This document shows positions 1-7,753 of a stretch of 40,708 bases of DNA, piece after piece (position 1 is the first letter of the stretch; each line of letters opens with the position of its first letter). Both the position numbers and the translations under genes were made by a program. A model generated the notes under the pieces. That model was given only the letters and a program-made list of their open reading frames with translations. It was not told the origin of the DNA and ran no database searches. This DNA is from Bacillota bacterium (GTDB taxonomy: Bacteria; Macinerneyibacteriota; Macinerneyibacteria; Macinerneyibacteriales; DSCS01). The stretch lies in contig DSCS01000012.1 in the NCBI GenBank assembly GCA_011048995.1, positions 1-40,708 of the forward strand, given 5' to 3'.

Positions 1-21
1 ATAATATACATTGTATATTAT
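1..21. promoter_or_regulatory. perfect 10-bp inverted repeat, candidate operator
   Basis: Arms ATAATATACA (1-10) and TGTATATTAT (12-21) are exact reverse complements around one central base. The repeat ends 8 bp before the candidate -35 of the HAD gene, so a dimeric repressor or activator bound here could control that gene. It could equally belong to a gene left of the window, and it may extend beyond the edge. The regulator is unknown. Confidence 0.5.
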
Positions 22-28
22 GTCAAGG

Positions 29-56
29 TTGCCTCTTAAAAAAAACAGGATATACT
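29..56 (+). promoter_or_regulatory. candidate promoter of the HAD gene
   Basis: A -35 TTGCCT (29-34, 4/6 to consensus) is followed after 16 bp by a -10 TATACT (51-56, 5/6). Transcription would be expected to start near 62-63, which coincides with the ATG at 63. This implies a leaderless message unless transcription starts further upstream. Confidence 0.45.
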
Positions 57-62
57 GTGTCT

Positions 63-776
63 ATGCCGCAAGTATTTCTTTTTGATTTGGATGGGACATT
101 GATCCGGGTCAACAAGGCAGGACGGGAAGCCTTTCAAAAAACTCTTTCCGTTCTTTTCCCTTGTGAAACCGTTGAATCTTTCTCATTTACATTAAGAGGA
201 GTGACTGACTCCGGGGTTTTTAAAGAGTTTTGCCGGCATGCAGGGGTTCCTTTCACCATCGAACTCTGGGCGCGGTTCCTTTTCCTTTTTAAGGATCATT
301 TGGCCCGCATCGCCCCTTCTTTTCATTGGGAAATCATCCCCGGTGTTAAAAGACTTTTAGAATATTGTTTAAAGTACAATATTGCAGCAGCCCTTGTGAC
401 AGGCAATACCATTGAAGGAGCACGTATTAAGCTGACACGAGCCGGGCTTCCCCTTTCAATACTCAAAGGCGGTTTCGGAGACGATGCCGATACAAAAAAA
501 GATTCGGCTAAAGAGGCATTACATCTTTTTCCCCATATCTCTGCAGAAGAGTTTCTCTTTTTTGGTGATACAATGAGCGATTATGAAGCGGCTTCCTTTT
601 TTGAAGTTCCTTTTATCGGCCTGGAAAGCCCTGATTTTTCAAAAGAAACATCGGCTTATCCTTTTCCGGTCATCACAAGTTATGATGAGATTTTACAGGA
701 AGATTCATCAGGCTTACTGCCCTATGATGAAATGATCCGGAAGATCCCCGGTAAAGAGAAGCATACGCCCCTTTGA
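63..776 (+). CDS. HAD-superfamily hydrolase, phosphoglycolate-phosphatase-like
   Basis: Likely cytoplasmic phosphatase of the haloacid dehalogenase superfamily; the substrate cannot be read from sequence. Motif I (FDLDGT) lies at the extreme N-terminus with the nucleophile Asp and the acid/base Asp two residues later. Motif II is the Thr in LVTGNT, and motif IV is FFGDTMSDYEAA with the metal-binding Asp residues. The helical cap between motifs I and II resembles phosphoglycolate phosphatase and beta-phosphoglucomutase. ATG 63 is chosen because it puts motif I at the normal distance from the start; an in-frame GTG at 57 with AGGA upstream would add two residues. It is the only plus-strand gene. 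Its last 63 bases overlap, antiparallel, the end of the thiamine pyrophosphokinase gene. Confidence 0.85.
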   Translation: MPQVFLFDLDGTLIRVNKAGREAFQKTLSVLFPCETVESFSFTLRGVTDSGVFKEFCRHAGVPFTIELWARFLFLFKDHLARIAPSFHWEIIPGVKRLLEYCLKYNIAAALVTGNTIEGARIKLTRAGLPLSILKGGFGDDADTKKDSAKEALHLFPHISAEEFLFFGDTMSDYEAASFFEVPFIGLESPDFSKETSAYPFPVITSYDEILQEDSSGLLPYDEMIRKIPGKEKHTPL

Positions 777-1373
777 GAAGTAAACAACTGTCTCCCCTTC
801 ACTGATATTGCTGAGCGAATGTGTATCAGCTATGAGAGTCGCATTATCCAGCGGATAGCGGGCCCCGCTAATAGAGACCCCTTCAGAGCGTTCTAAAGGA
901 AGAAGGGAAAAAAGAGATCCCTTCTTTAGTGCAAGAGAACAGGCCTTGCCGGGAAGAAGCTTGGATACCGTCCCGTGGCGGCTGATAAGCCGGACATGGG
1001 GGCCGAAAAGGTCAACGGCTCTGAGGTTGAAATAAAAGTGGTCGGGTCTCCCGCTATCGGCATTAAAAAGGTAAATATTCTGATACAGCTGTTTTTTTTC
1101 CAAATGCCGGCAGGCATAGTAAAGGTCCGAGATGTCTTTATCCAGAGGAAGCCGTATGACAGTGCGGGAATCATCAGTCAAAAGAGTGCGTTCCTGCAGA
1201 GAATCAAAATCCCCGATAAGAGCTTGAGGAGTGATATCCAAGGCCCTGCAGATATCGGCTCCGTGATCTACGGCAAACACATCAAAAAGTCCCCAGTTTA
1301 TCCGGGCGAGAAAATCGATATCTGCCTGTGCGTTTCCGCCTATGATTGCAGCATTTTCTTTTATGTGTCTCAT
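714..1373 (-). CDS. thiamine pyrophosphokinase
   Basis: Transfers pyrophosphate from ATP to thiamine to give thiamine diphosphate. At 219 residues it has the usual length. Family motifs occur in order: a Gly/Asp turn (DHGAD, near 36-40), IGDFDS (53-58), LPLDKDISD (75-83, matching the P-x-D-K-D-x-[ST]-D motif) and SGRPDHFYFNL (107-117, matching G-G-R-x-D-H with the first Gly replaced by Ser). The ATG at 1373 follows AGGAGG with no spacer, which is unusually close, but no better start is visible. It lies 101 bases after murA at the end of the long unit and converges on the HAD gene. The identification is firm; I give no symbol because thiN and tpk are both used. Confidence 0.88.
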   Translation of the reverse strand: MRHIKENAAIIGGNAQADIDFLARINWGLFDVFAVDHGADICRALDITPQALIGDFDSLQERTLLTDDSRTVIRLPLDKDISDLYYACRHLEKKQLYQNIYLFNADSGRPDHFYFNLRAVDLFGPHVRLISRHGTVSKLLPGKACSLALKKGSLFSLLPLERSEGVSISGARYPLDNATLIADTHSLSNISEGETVVYFSKGRMLLFTGDLPDHFIIGQ

Positions 1374-1474
1374 CCTCCTGATTTCAGAAAAAAGGACTGC
1401 TTTCTTAAGAAATCCGTAGTATTGCGGACAGGTTTCTCTTTAGTGTTTAAACCCGCAAAACAGTACACCCCGAA

Positions 1475-2779
1475 TCAAGAGTCTCTCCTCTCGATATCGG
1501 CGCCTAAAGCCTGAAGACGTCTGTCGATATTCTCATATCCTCTATCGATCTGCATAATATTATGGATAACGGATTCTCCCTCGGCCCCCAATGCAGCGAT
1601 GAGAAGTGAAATTCCGGCCCGGATATCAGGGCTCACGACTTCGTTTCCGAATAAAGATGACGGCCCGACGACGACGACTCTGTGCGGGTCGCAAAGGACG
1701 ATTTGAGCCCCCATGTATTTGAGTTTATCAACAAAAAACATACGGCTCTCAAACATTTTTTCATGGACGATAATGCTTCCTCTGGCTTGTGTGGCAGCTA
1801 CAATGATGACAGATGTCAGATCGGCCGGGAAAAGAGGCCAGGGGCCGTCACTTATCGTGGGAATAGCCCCCTTAAAATCGCTTTTGACATGCATATGCTG
1901 CTTTCCCGGAATATGCAGGTCTTTCCCTTTTCGGTTCATTTCAAGCCCCAGTCGATGAAATCCCGAAGAAATGACACTGAAGTATTCATTTTCCCGGGTA
2001 AAAACGTCCGTAATGGTGATGTCTCCCCCGGTGACGGCGGCCAGAGATATAAAACTTCCTACTTCAATATAGTCGTATTGAATACGATAGCGGCCCCCTT
2101 TCAAAGATGTGACCCCGTCAATAATGATTTTGTTTGTCCCGGCTCCGCTGATTTGGGCTCCCAATCCGCTGAGAAAGGCGCATAAACCCTGAACATGGGG
2201 TTCACAGGCCGCATTATAAATAACAGTACGGCCGGATGCCAAAACAGCGGCCATAACAGCATTTTCTGTTGCCGTCACAGAAGGCTCATCTAAAAGGATA
2301 GAGGCTCCTGTCATTTGGCCCTTGTTCAAAGAAAAATGGATCTTCTCTTCCCTGGAATTATGATCAATGGTCGCGCCCATTTTTTCCATGACCAAAAGAT
2401 GGGTATCTATTCGACGTCTGCCGATCTTATCGCCTCCCGGCAACGGACAGGTGACTTCTCCCATTCGGGACAGCATAGGCCCGATCAACGTCAGAGAAGC
2501 TCTGACTTGCTTAAAAAGGCTTTCATCAAGCTCTGTTGTTGTGATCTTATCGGCCGTAATGGACCATTCATTCTTTCCAAGCTGCCTGACAGAGACACCC
2601 AGAGATGCCATCAGCTCTAAAATAACGCGGACATCTTTAATATCAGGAACATTTTCCAGAATAATCTCATGTTCTGTCAGCAATGCAGCCGCAATAAGCG
2701 GCAAAGCTTCATTTTTGCTCCCGGCCGGGACTATTGTTCCGTTTAACGGGCGGCCGCCCCTTACTTTGAAAGAGGACAT
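1475..2779 (-). CDS. murA: UDP-N-acetylglucosamine 1-carboxyvinyltransferase (MurA), Cys-to-Asp active site
   Basis: First committed step of peptidoglycan synthesis: transfers enolpyruvate from PEP to UDP-GlcNAc in the cytoplasm. The 434 residues match the family. GSKNEALP (20-27) carries the conserved Lys22-Asn23 pair. The active-site loop reads GGDKIGRRR (115-123), where Escherichia coli MurA has Cys115 in GGCAIG; here Asp117 occupies that site (codon at 2429-2431). Asp at this site is known from Mycobacterium, Chlamydia and Borrelia and makes MurA insensitive to fosfomycin. FPADL, near residue 315, aligns with the catalytic-Asp region. The gene starts 14 bases after the small coiled-coil gene. 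The C-terminal half has several departures from proteobacterial MurA (for example [10 protein letters not shown]). Confidence 0.93.
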   Translation of the reverse strand: MSSFKVRGGRPLNGTIVPAGSKNEALPLIAAALLTEHEIILENVPDIKDVRVILELMASLGVSVRQLGKNEWSITADKITTTELDESLFKQVRASLTLIGPMLSRMGEVTCPLPGGDKIGRRRIDTHLLVMEKMGATIDHNSREEKIHFSLNKGQMTGASILLDEPSVTATENAVMAAVLASGRTVIYNAACEPHVQGLCAFLSGLGAQISGAGTNKIIIDGVTSLKGGRYRIQYDYIEVGSFISLAAVTGGDITITDVFTRENEYFSVISSGFHRLGLEMNRKGKDLHIPGKQHMHVKSDFKGAIPTISDGPWPLFPADLTSVIIVAATQARGSIIVHEKMFESRMFFVDKLKYMGAQIVLCDPHRVVVVGPSSLFGNEVVSPDIRAGISLLIAALGAEGESVIHNIMQIDRGYENIDRRLQALGADIERRDS

Positions 2780-2793
2780 ATCATCATCTCCTG

Positions 2794-2964
2794 TTACTTG
2801 CTTCTTGTGACTTTCTCGATCTCGCCTGTGAGTTGGACAACACTGTCTTTAATATCGGTCAGATTACGAAGAAGAAGGTTCATGTCCCGCTTTAAGTATT
2901 CCATTCGTTCTCTTAAATGGGCGGTCATTTCTTCAAAATATTCTGAATCCTTTTCACGTATCAT
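2794..2964 (-). CDS. small coiled-coil protein, unknown function (paralogue 1)
   Basis: A 56-residue, highly charged helical protein with heptad-like spacing of Met, Leu, Ile and Val, and no signal peptide or cysteine. ATG 2964 is chosen because AGGAGG lies six bases upstream. The ATG at 2970 is directly against the AGGAGG, and a still longer reading (to 3012) would start well inside the preceding gene. The central stretch ([19 protein letters not shown]) resembles RLEYLIRDINMIEKDVINI of the small protein at 6830-7063, suggesting the two are paralogues. It sits between the histidine-kinase-like gene (11-base overlap) and murA. I do not recognise a family; a scaffolding or oligomerisation role is only a guess. 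Confidence 0.6.
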   Translation of the reverse strand: MIREKDSEYFEEMTAHLRERMEYLKRDMNLLLRNLTDIKDSVVQLTGEIEKVTRSK

Positions 2965-3883
2965 TACCATCCTCCTTTGATACTTCCGGGGAAAAATCAA
3001 CCATATTGACATTTTTCAAATATTCCGTGATTTTATATTTTCTCTTCAAGTTTTCAAGATTCAAAACGATCCCTGATATTGAAGAAGCGGCTTCTTCAAT
3101 CCTTTTCATATTTTTTATGAGAGACTCTTTATGACACTCTTGGAGCTCTTTTTTCATCAAAAAAAGGGCTCCTTTGATGACTGCCAGCGGATTATTGATC
3201 TCGTGGTTCAATCCGACGGCAAACTGACTCATCAGAATAAGATTTTCATTTTTTTTTGTTCTTTCATGTTCCTCTTGTAACTGTTCTTTCATTTGTATGC
3301 TTTTGGGAGATCGGCTTATGAGGTCCGTTGAACGCGCTTTTGCCAATGCAGCTGAAGCAAAAAAGGAAAAGAGCGAAGCCAGTCTTGACGACAAAGGAGT
3401 GTCAAAACAATCTCCCTTCCCCTCAAGCAGCAGCATATCAGTATAATGGCCTTTTTCCGGAAAGATAAAAACCAAAAAAGCATTCCCGTTTTTGTCCCTG
3501 TAAGAACAGTAGCCTTTGGAATGAAGCGATGGCTCTGCAATTTCACAGGGGATTTTCCCCTGGAGCTTGGGAAAACGGCATTTTTGGTCGTCCTCATCTT
3601 CGGACAAATAAAAGCATGAAGACTGAGCCGGAAAGATCTCAGCGGCCTTTTTTCTGACTTTTTCAGCCGTCTCATGGAACCCGGCCCCCTCCATGGGAGG
3701 AATAAGCTCATGTAAGGATTGCAAAATGCGGTAGGTCTTTCCAAAATCACGGTTTTTTTCAAGTGTATCGATGAGATAAGATAAAAGCTCTTCTTCTGAA
3801 TATTCATTTTTTCGGGGTAAAGGAGGTATGATCCCCTGTTCCGAAAGGATTGCAAAAAGCTTTTCTACAGAAGCCCCCGGCAT
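2954..3883 (-). CDS. histidine-kinase-like protein with phosphoacceptor helix but no ATPase domain
   Basis: About 309 residues, soluble, with no membrane segment. Residues roughly 85-190 look like a GAF-type sensor fold. A coiled linker follows, then a HisKA-type dimerisation helix with the H-box VGLNHEINNPLAVIKG, whose His is residue 227 from the ATG used here. In a normal kinase a HATPase_c domain with N, G1, F and G2 boxes would follow, but this protein ends about 80 residues after the His with only a helical tail. It could be a phosphotransfer or scaffold partner, or a decoy for another kinase. ATG 3883 follows GAGG by five bases; a GTG at 3889 overlapping the coaBC stop is the alternative start. 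No sign of a frameshift remnant of an ATPase domain was seen downstream. Confidence 0.65.
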   Translation of the reverse strand: MPGASVEKLFAILSEQGIIPPLPRKNEYSEEELLSYLIDTLEKNRDFGKTYRILQSLHELIPPMEGAGFHETAEKVRKKAAEIFPAQSSCFYLSEDEDDQKCRFPKLQGKIPCEIAEPSLHSKGYCSYRDKNGNAFLVFIFPEKGHYTDMLLLEGKGDCFDTPLSSRLASLFSFFASAALAKARSTDLISRSPKSIQMKEQLQEEHERTKKNENLILMSQFAVGLNHEINNPLAVIKGALFLMKKELQECHKESLIKNMKRIEEAASSISGIVLNLENLKRKYKITEYLKNVNMVDFSPEVSKEDGNDT

Positions 3884-3885
3884 AT

Positions 3886-5094
3886 TCACCTCTTCTTTGA
3901 GTAATAGTCCGCTATGAAAGCAGCTAAACGGGCTCCGATTTCATGTTTTGTCATCCGGCTTAATTCGATATTGTTCTCCTTTGTGATGAAGTAGCACCGG
4001 TTGTAATCAGAACGAAAGCCCCCGTCTGTTTGAGTAATATCATTGGCGACAACCATTAAAAGCCCCTTATTTTTAAGTTTCATGCGCGCATTTTCCTCAA
4101 TATTTTCCGATTCTGCGGCAAAACCGATAATCGGAACCGAATATTCATTGCGGATCGATTCAATAATATCAGGAGTCCTTTTCAGTTTCAGGGTCATGTC
4201 CCCGGCCTCTTTTTTAATTTTTTGAGGTTCATACCGGGCCGGTGTATAGTCCGAAACGGCAGCGGACATGATCACAAGGTCAGTATCTCTTTTTTTTAAA
4301 GTCTTAAGAACAGCTTCTTTCATCTCCCCTACACTTTCTACAAATTGTTGCGGGACCATCAAACTGGGAACACTTTCTTTTCCGCTGATGAGACTGACTT
4401 CAGCTCCGGCTTTCCACAGCTCTTCAGCCACAGCGACACCCATCTTCCCTGAAGAGTGATTGGTAATATAACGGACGGGGTCCAGAGATTCCATTGTCGC
4501 CCCCCCTGTAACGAGGAAGCGTTTCCCATTCAGCGGTTTTTCTGATATTTCACGAAGTGTCTGGGCAAAAATGACCTCTTCTTTAGGGAGTCTTCCTTTT
4601 CCTTCTACTCCGCAGGCTAATTCTCCGGCTTCGGGCTCCAAAAGAAAAAATCCCCTTTTCTTCAAAAGAGCCATATTGTCTTGCGTTGCGGGGTTTTCAT
4701 ACATCCGCACATTCATAGCGGGGCATATTATTTTAGGAGTCTCTTTTTTTAAAGCGAGTATCGTCGTCGAAAGAATATCATCTGCGATTCCTCCGGCGAT
4801 TTTAGCGATAATATTGGCTGTCGCAGGAGCGCAGACAAAAGCGTCCACAGTATCTGCAAGGGTGATATGCTCCATCGTCCCGTAAAGAGGTGTCGTCCGG
4901 TTAAATGTATCGGTTATAACGGGATTTCCCGAAAGCGTCTCAAAGGTCAGCGGCGTGACGAATTCCATGGCATTTTGAGTCATAGCTACAAGAACATTCC
5001 AGTTGTTTTTTTTAAACAGACGTGTCAGGGCAGCGGCCTTATAGGCGGCAATTCCTCCGGTGACACCGATGAGAACACTTTTTCCTCTCGTCAT
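3886..5094 (-). CDS. coaBC: bifunctional phosphopantothenoylcysteine decarboxylase / phosphopantothenate-cysteine ligase
   Basis: Two consecutive steps of coenzyme A synthesis in one 402-residue chain, the usual bacterial arrangement. The N-terminal flavin-dependent CoaC half has IGVTGGIAAYKA (9-20), the HITLA active-site His, PAMN, and LACGVEGKGRL containing the catalytic Cys of the substrate flap. The C-terminal CoaB half starts near residue 190 with RFLVTGGATMESLDPVRYI, followed by NHSSGKMG and AAVSDY and the Lys-rich cytidylate-binding loop. It lies 12 bases after the exported TIM-barrel gene and abuts the kinase-like gene. All diagnostic residues appear intact. Confidence 0.95.
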   Translation of the reverse strand: MTRGKSVLIGVTGGIAAYKAAALTRLFKKNNWNVLVAMTQNAMEFVTPLTFETLSGNPVITDTFNRTTPLYGTMEHITLADTVDAFVCAPATANIIAKIAGGIADDILSTTILALKKETPKIICPAMNVRMYENPATQDNMALLKKRGFFLLEPEAGELACGVEGKGRLPKEEVIFAQTLREISEKPLNGKRFLVTGGATMESLDPVRYITNHSSGKMGVAVAEELWKAGAEVSLISGKESVPSLMVPQQFVESVGEMKEAVLKTLKKRDTDLVIMSAAVSDYTPARYEPQKIKKEAGDMTLKLKRTPDIIESIRNEYSVPIIGFAAESENIEENARMKLKNKGLLMVVANDITQTDGGFRSDYNRCYFITKENNIELSRMTKHEIGARLAAFIADYYSKKR

Positions 5095-5106
5095 AATGGC
5101 TCCTCC

Positions 5107-6864
5107 TTAGCGGACAGGATAATAAAGAATGTCCGTAACAAAGCTGCCGTCTTCGAAGACGGCCTGAACAGAGAGATAATTCCGCAGCAATCTTGTATTA
5201 CTATAACGATAAGGGAGATAGATTTCAAGGGTTCCTTGAGGGGGAATGATTGCATCGTAAAGAAGGAACGATTTCCATAGGTCGGGGAAAATGTCCGTTT
5301 TTTTTATGAGCACAGGTTTCTCTGTCTTGTTTTGAAGTATCCACACAAATTGACTTCCCCTATTGATGAGGCGGGACTCCACAGAGGATTTCTGTTGTAT
5401 TTCCAAAAAGCGCTGCCGGACTGCTCCCGCTGCAAAAAGCCACTCTTCAGAATAATGGGGCAGAATACGCCCGTTAAATGTACGGACAAGATCATGGAGA
5501 AAGAATCCCTTAAGGGAACCTGACGGATGGAGAACACGGAGGTTCTCTTCATAACGGCGAAGCATTTCTTCGGGCCCCTGACGAGCCGGGTCAGAAGCAT
5601 CATTCAAAACGACATCCACATCCTGTCCGGCTAAAAGCTGAAGCGGGCCGGACCTCTTTAAATACTCTTCCCAGCTGGTCATCATCATGTCATGCTCTTC
5701 ATGAGTCGCTTCATAAAACATGACCATAATCAGGTCGGCGCCTGCATCGGAGAACATGACCGGGTCCTGGCCGTGTGAATGGCCCTGTTCCCATCCCAAA
5801 GTGAAGACAAACAATGGTTTTTCTATGGTATTTTTAACAGTTCGGATAAAACCGGCAGTTTTATAAGCTCTGAAATAGCGCCATTTTTCACGCATATACG
5901 GAACAGTGCCCAAACGCACATGAGAAGCGATGAAAGAGGCTTGGGCGCGTTCAGAACCGGAAGGGAGGTCAATATCGAAGATCTTCGAAAACTCTTTAAA
6001 ATGTTCAAATCCGCCGGGCCCCATACGGACATAATCCAGCCCGACAAAATCCACCGAATTTTCCTTGTCCAGGTCCCGGGCCAGGGCAAGGATGTCCTTT
6101 ATCCTGTTCTCATCCGTTATTGAGACGAATTTGTTACGGAAAAGGGTCTTCTTTTCCGGATCAAAGTCAAAGGAAAAAAAATAGTCAGGTAATTTTGAAT
6201 GGCCGTTTCCGAAAGCGAGAAAACAGCCGATATAACCTCCCTTATATGGGGCCGGCCTTTCACGTGAAAAATCTTTCCATGTGGTCAGAGGGCCTTTCAG
6301 CCAGGGATGAGTCTGGTCGACATCCGAATCTGAAGAATCAGTCTGGCCGATCATAAAATGAAGAGCGTTCAGGCCGACGCGATTCATCCAGCGCTCAATG
6401 TTTCCTTTTGAAAACTCTTTCTCTCTGAGAAAATCTCCTTTTAGGCGGTCATACCACCCGCCATTTTCCACTGTCCACATAAAGAGATCACCGGGGAGAG
6501 GATCGGGAAGACGTCTTGTGACGATGAAATGATATTTTTTTTGGGGGTCACCGTCGATGAGAACCGTATAGGCCCCGCAAGGCGCATTAAAACCCAGGGG
6601 GATATAGGCCTGTTTTAAAGCTGTATCATCATCCGGTAGTGGCCTGAGGCGGATAATGCCGCTGTCTGGAAAGGGTTTGAAAGGCTTCTCCTGATAAAAG
6701 ATCTGTATAAAGTCCCCGCTTTCAGCAACAAAACGCGGAATCTCATCTCTGGTGTAATAGGGCTTGTCAAAAAAAGCTGCCGATACCCCTTGAAATAAGA
6801 TGATCAGGAAAAAAAGAAGGGCTGCAAATTTAAGAAAGCGGCTTCGATGGGCTGTCAGGAGCAT
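5107..6864 (-). CDS. exported protein with GHL10-like TIM barrel, putative glycosidase
   Basis: 585 residues beginning with a charged N-terminus and a hydrophobic segment (about 11-29) ending VSAAF, which suggests a signal peptide or membrane anchor. A beta-rich N-terminal region (about 35-120) precedes what looks like an (alpha/beta)8 barrel: WYDRL and NRVGLNALHF near 137-170, VDFVGLDYVR (271-280), EKWRYFRAYKTAGFI (326-340), KPLFVFTLGWEQGH (349-362) and AGADLIMVMFYEA (374-386). The order and spacing recall the GHL10/DUF187 family of predicted glycoside hydrolases, with D277 and E359 as candidate acids. A C-terminal beta domain (about 495-585) may bind sugar or another protein. The assignment is from remote resemblance only. 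The start overlaps the small coiled-coil gene by 35 bases and lacks a clear Shine-Dalgarno, so translation is probably coupled. Confidence 0.5.
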   Translation of the reverse strand: MLLTAHRSRFLKFAALLFFLIILFQGVSAAFFDKPYYTRDEIPRFVAESGDFIQIFYQEKPFKPFPDSGIIRLRPLPDDDTALKQAYIPLGFNAPCGAYTVLIDGDPQKKYHFIVTRRLPDPLPGDLFMWTVENGGWYDRLKGDFLREKEFSKGNIERWMNRVGLNALHFMIGQTDSSDSDVDQTHPWLKGPLTTWKDFSRERPAPYKGGYIGCFLAFGNGHSKLPDYFFSFDFDPEKKTLFRNKFVSITDENRIKDILALARDLDKENSVDFVGLDYVRMGPGGFEHFKEFSKIFDIDLPSGSERAQASFIASHVRLGTVPYMREKWRYFRAYKTAGFIRTVKNTIEKPLFVFTLGWEQGHSHGQDPVMFSDAGADLIMVMFYEATHEEHDMMMTSWEEYLKRSGPLQLLAGQDVDVVLNDASDPARQGPEEMLRRYEENLRVLHPSGSLKGFFLHDLVRTFNGRILPHYSEEWLFAAGAVRQRFLEIQQKSSVESRLINRGSQFVWILQNKTEKPVLIKKTDIFPDLWKSFLLYDAIIPPQGTLEIYLPYRYSNTRLLRNYLSVQAVFEDGSFVTDILYYPVR

Positions 6865-7063
6865 CTTTTATCTTTTTGGCTTCCGGTGCAGGTGAGGCGA
6901 TGGACTGCTGTACATTTTTTAATTCCTGTTCTAAAGCGTCCAAATCATGGCCGATATTGATCACGTCTTTTTCTATCATATTGATGTCGCGGATCAGATA
7001 TTCCAAACGTTCCTGAAAATCGCCCTTTGAGATCTCGATCTTGCGTCTTAATTCTTCTTTCAT
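6830..7063 (-). CDS. small coiled-coil protein, unknown function (paralogue 2)
   Basis: A 77-residue protein: residues 1-55 are a charged amphipathic helix with regular hydrophobic spacing, and 56-77 are a Pro/Ser/Ala-rich tail. It resembles the 56-residue protein at 2794-2964 across the helical core, so the operon carries two copies of an unrecognised family. An AGGGGGAG tract lies just before the ATG. It follows the cytidylate-kinase-like gene after 12 bases and overlaps the exported TIM-barrel gene. No function can be assigned. Confidence 0.65.
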   Translation of the reverse strand: MKEELRRKIEISKGDFQERLEYLIRDINMIEKDVINIGHDLDALEQELKNVQQSIASPAPEAKKIKDAPDSPSKPLS

Positions 7064-7075
7064 CTTCTCCCCCTT

Positions 7076-7753
7076 TTACAGCAAAGATTGAAGGGCTTTA
7101 TTCAGCTTTTTCCCGTTCAGCCTCTCAACGTTGATTATCATATCATAGAGGCTTACAGAGTCAACCTTCTTTCCGTAAAAGTAATCAATGTAATCGCGGC
7201 GTTTTTTATCTATTTTTTTAATGAGGTCTTCCGCTTCGTCTTCATTCCTTTTTTCGTTGTTCATAACCTGCGTGATCCGGTATTCGATTGACGCATCGAA
7301 GCGAAGATGTGTGACATGGGGATAGTTTTCCAGGATGACCTGCGATCCCCGGCCGATGATGATGACATTATCTTTTCTGTAAAGGTCTTCGATGACCTTT
7401 TTCATGAGGTCCGTGTAGGATTTCCTGTTTTCGATCTTTTTTTCTTCTTCTTTTACTTTGTAGGTGGGGAAAAAAAGAGGAAAATAGACGGGAGCATCGA
7501 TCTGAGAGCCTGTGACCATCATTGATGAGGAATCAGCCATAGATTGAAGCATTTCAGCCAAAAAGATCTTAAAGGAATTAAAAGAATCCATTGAGTAAAG
7601 GTCTTCGATCTTTTCGACAGGCTGCTGAATTTTCTTCGCGACTTCGATAAGCAGTTCATGAGAAAAGATGTCCATTTTGTTCTTTTCGGCAAAATCATGC
7701 AAAATATCTTCCATGTAAAGTCCGTAGGATCGTGAAACGGTAAAAACAGCCAT
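7076..7753 (-). CDS. cytidylate-kinase-like family protein with degenerate P-loop
   Basis: 225 residues resembling the Cytidylate_kin_2 family, which usually starts with a strand and a P-loop rich in Gly and Ser. Here the N-terminus reads FTVSRSYGLYMEDILHDFA, keeping the strand and SR-x-YG but lacking the Gly-rich loop and its Lys/Ser. The C-terminal half is well conserved: VIIIGRGSQVIL (near 131-142), a following LRFDAS, an Arg-rich lid (DKKRRDYIDYFYGKK) and YDMIINVERLN. ATP binding is therefore doubtful and the protein may have a regulatory or binding role. The start codon overlaps the rlmN stop (TAATG). It is not the housekeeping Cmk, whose gene is presumably elsewhere. Confidence 0.65.
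   Translation of the reverse strand: MAVFTVSRSYGLYMEDILHDFAEKNKMDIFSHELLIEVAKKIQQPVEKIEDLYSMDSFNSFKIFLAEMLQSMADSSSMMVTGSQIDAPVYFPLFFPTYKVKEEEKKIENRKSYTDLMKKVIEDLYRKDNVIIIGRGSQVILENYPHVTHLRFDASIEYRITQVMNNEKRNEDEAEDLIKKIDKKRRDYIDYFYGKKVDSVSLYDMIINVERLNGKKLNKALQSLL

Noticed and set aside
975-1514. 179-residue plus-strand reading frame across the thiamine pyrophosphokinase gene and the 3-prime end of murA
   Set aside because: Antisense shadow: no Shine-Dalgarno, no recognisable motif, and the minus-strand proteins are clearly real.
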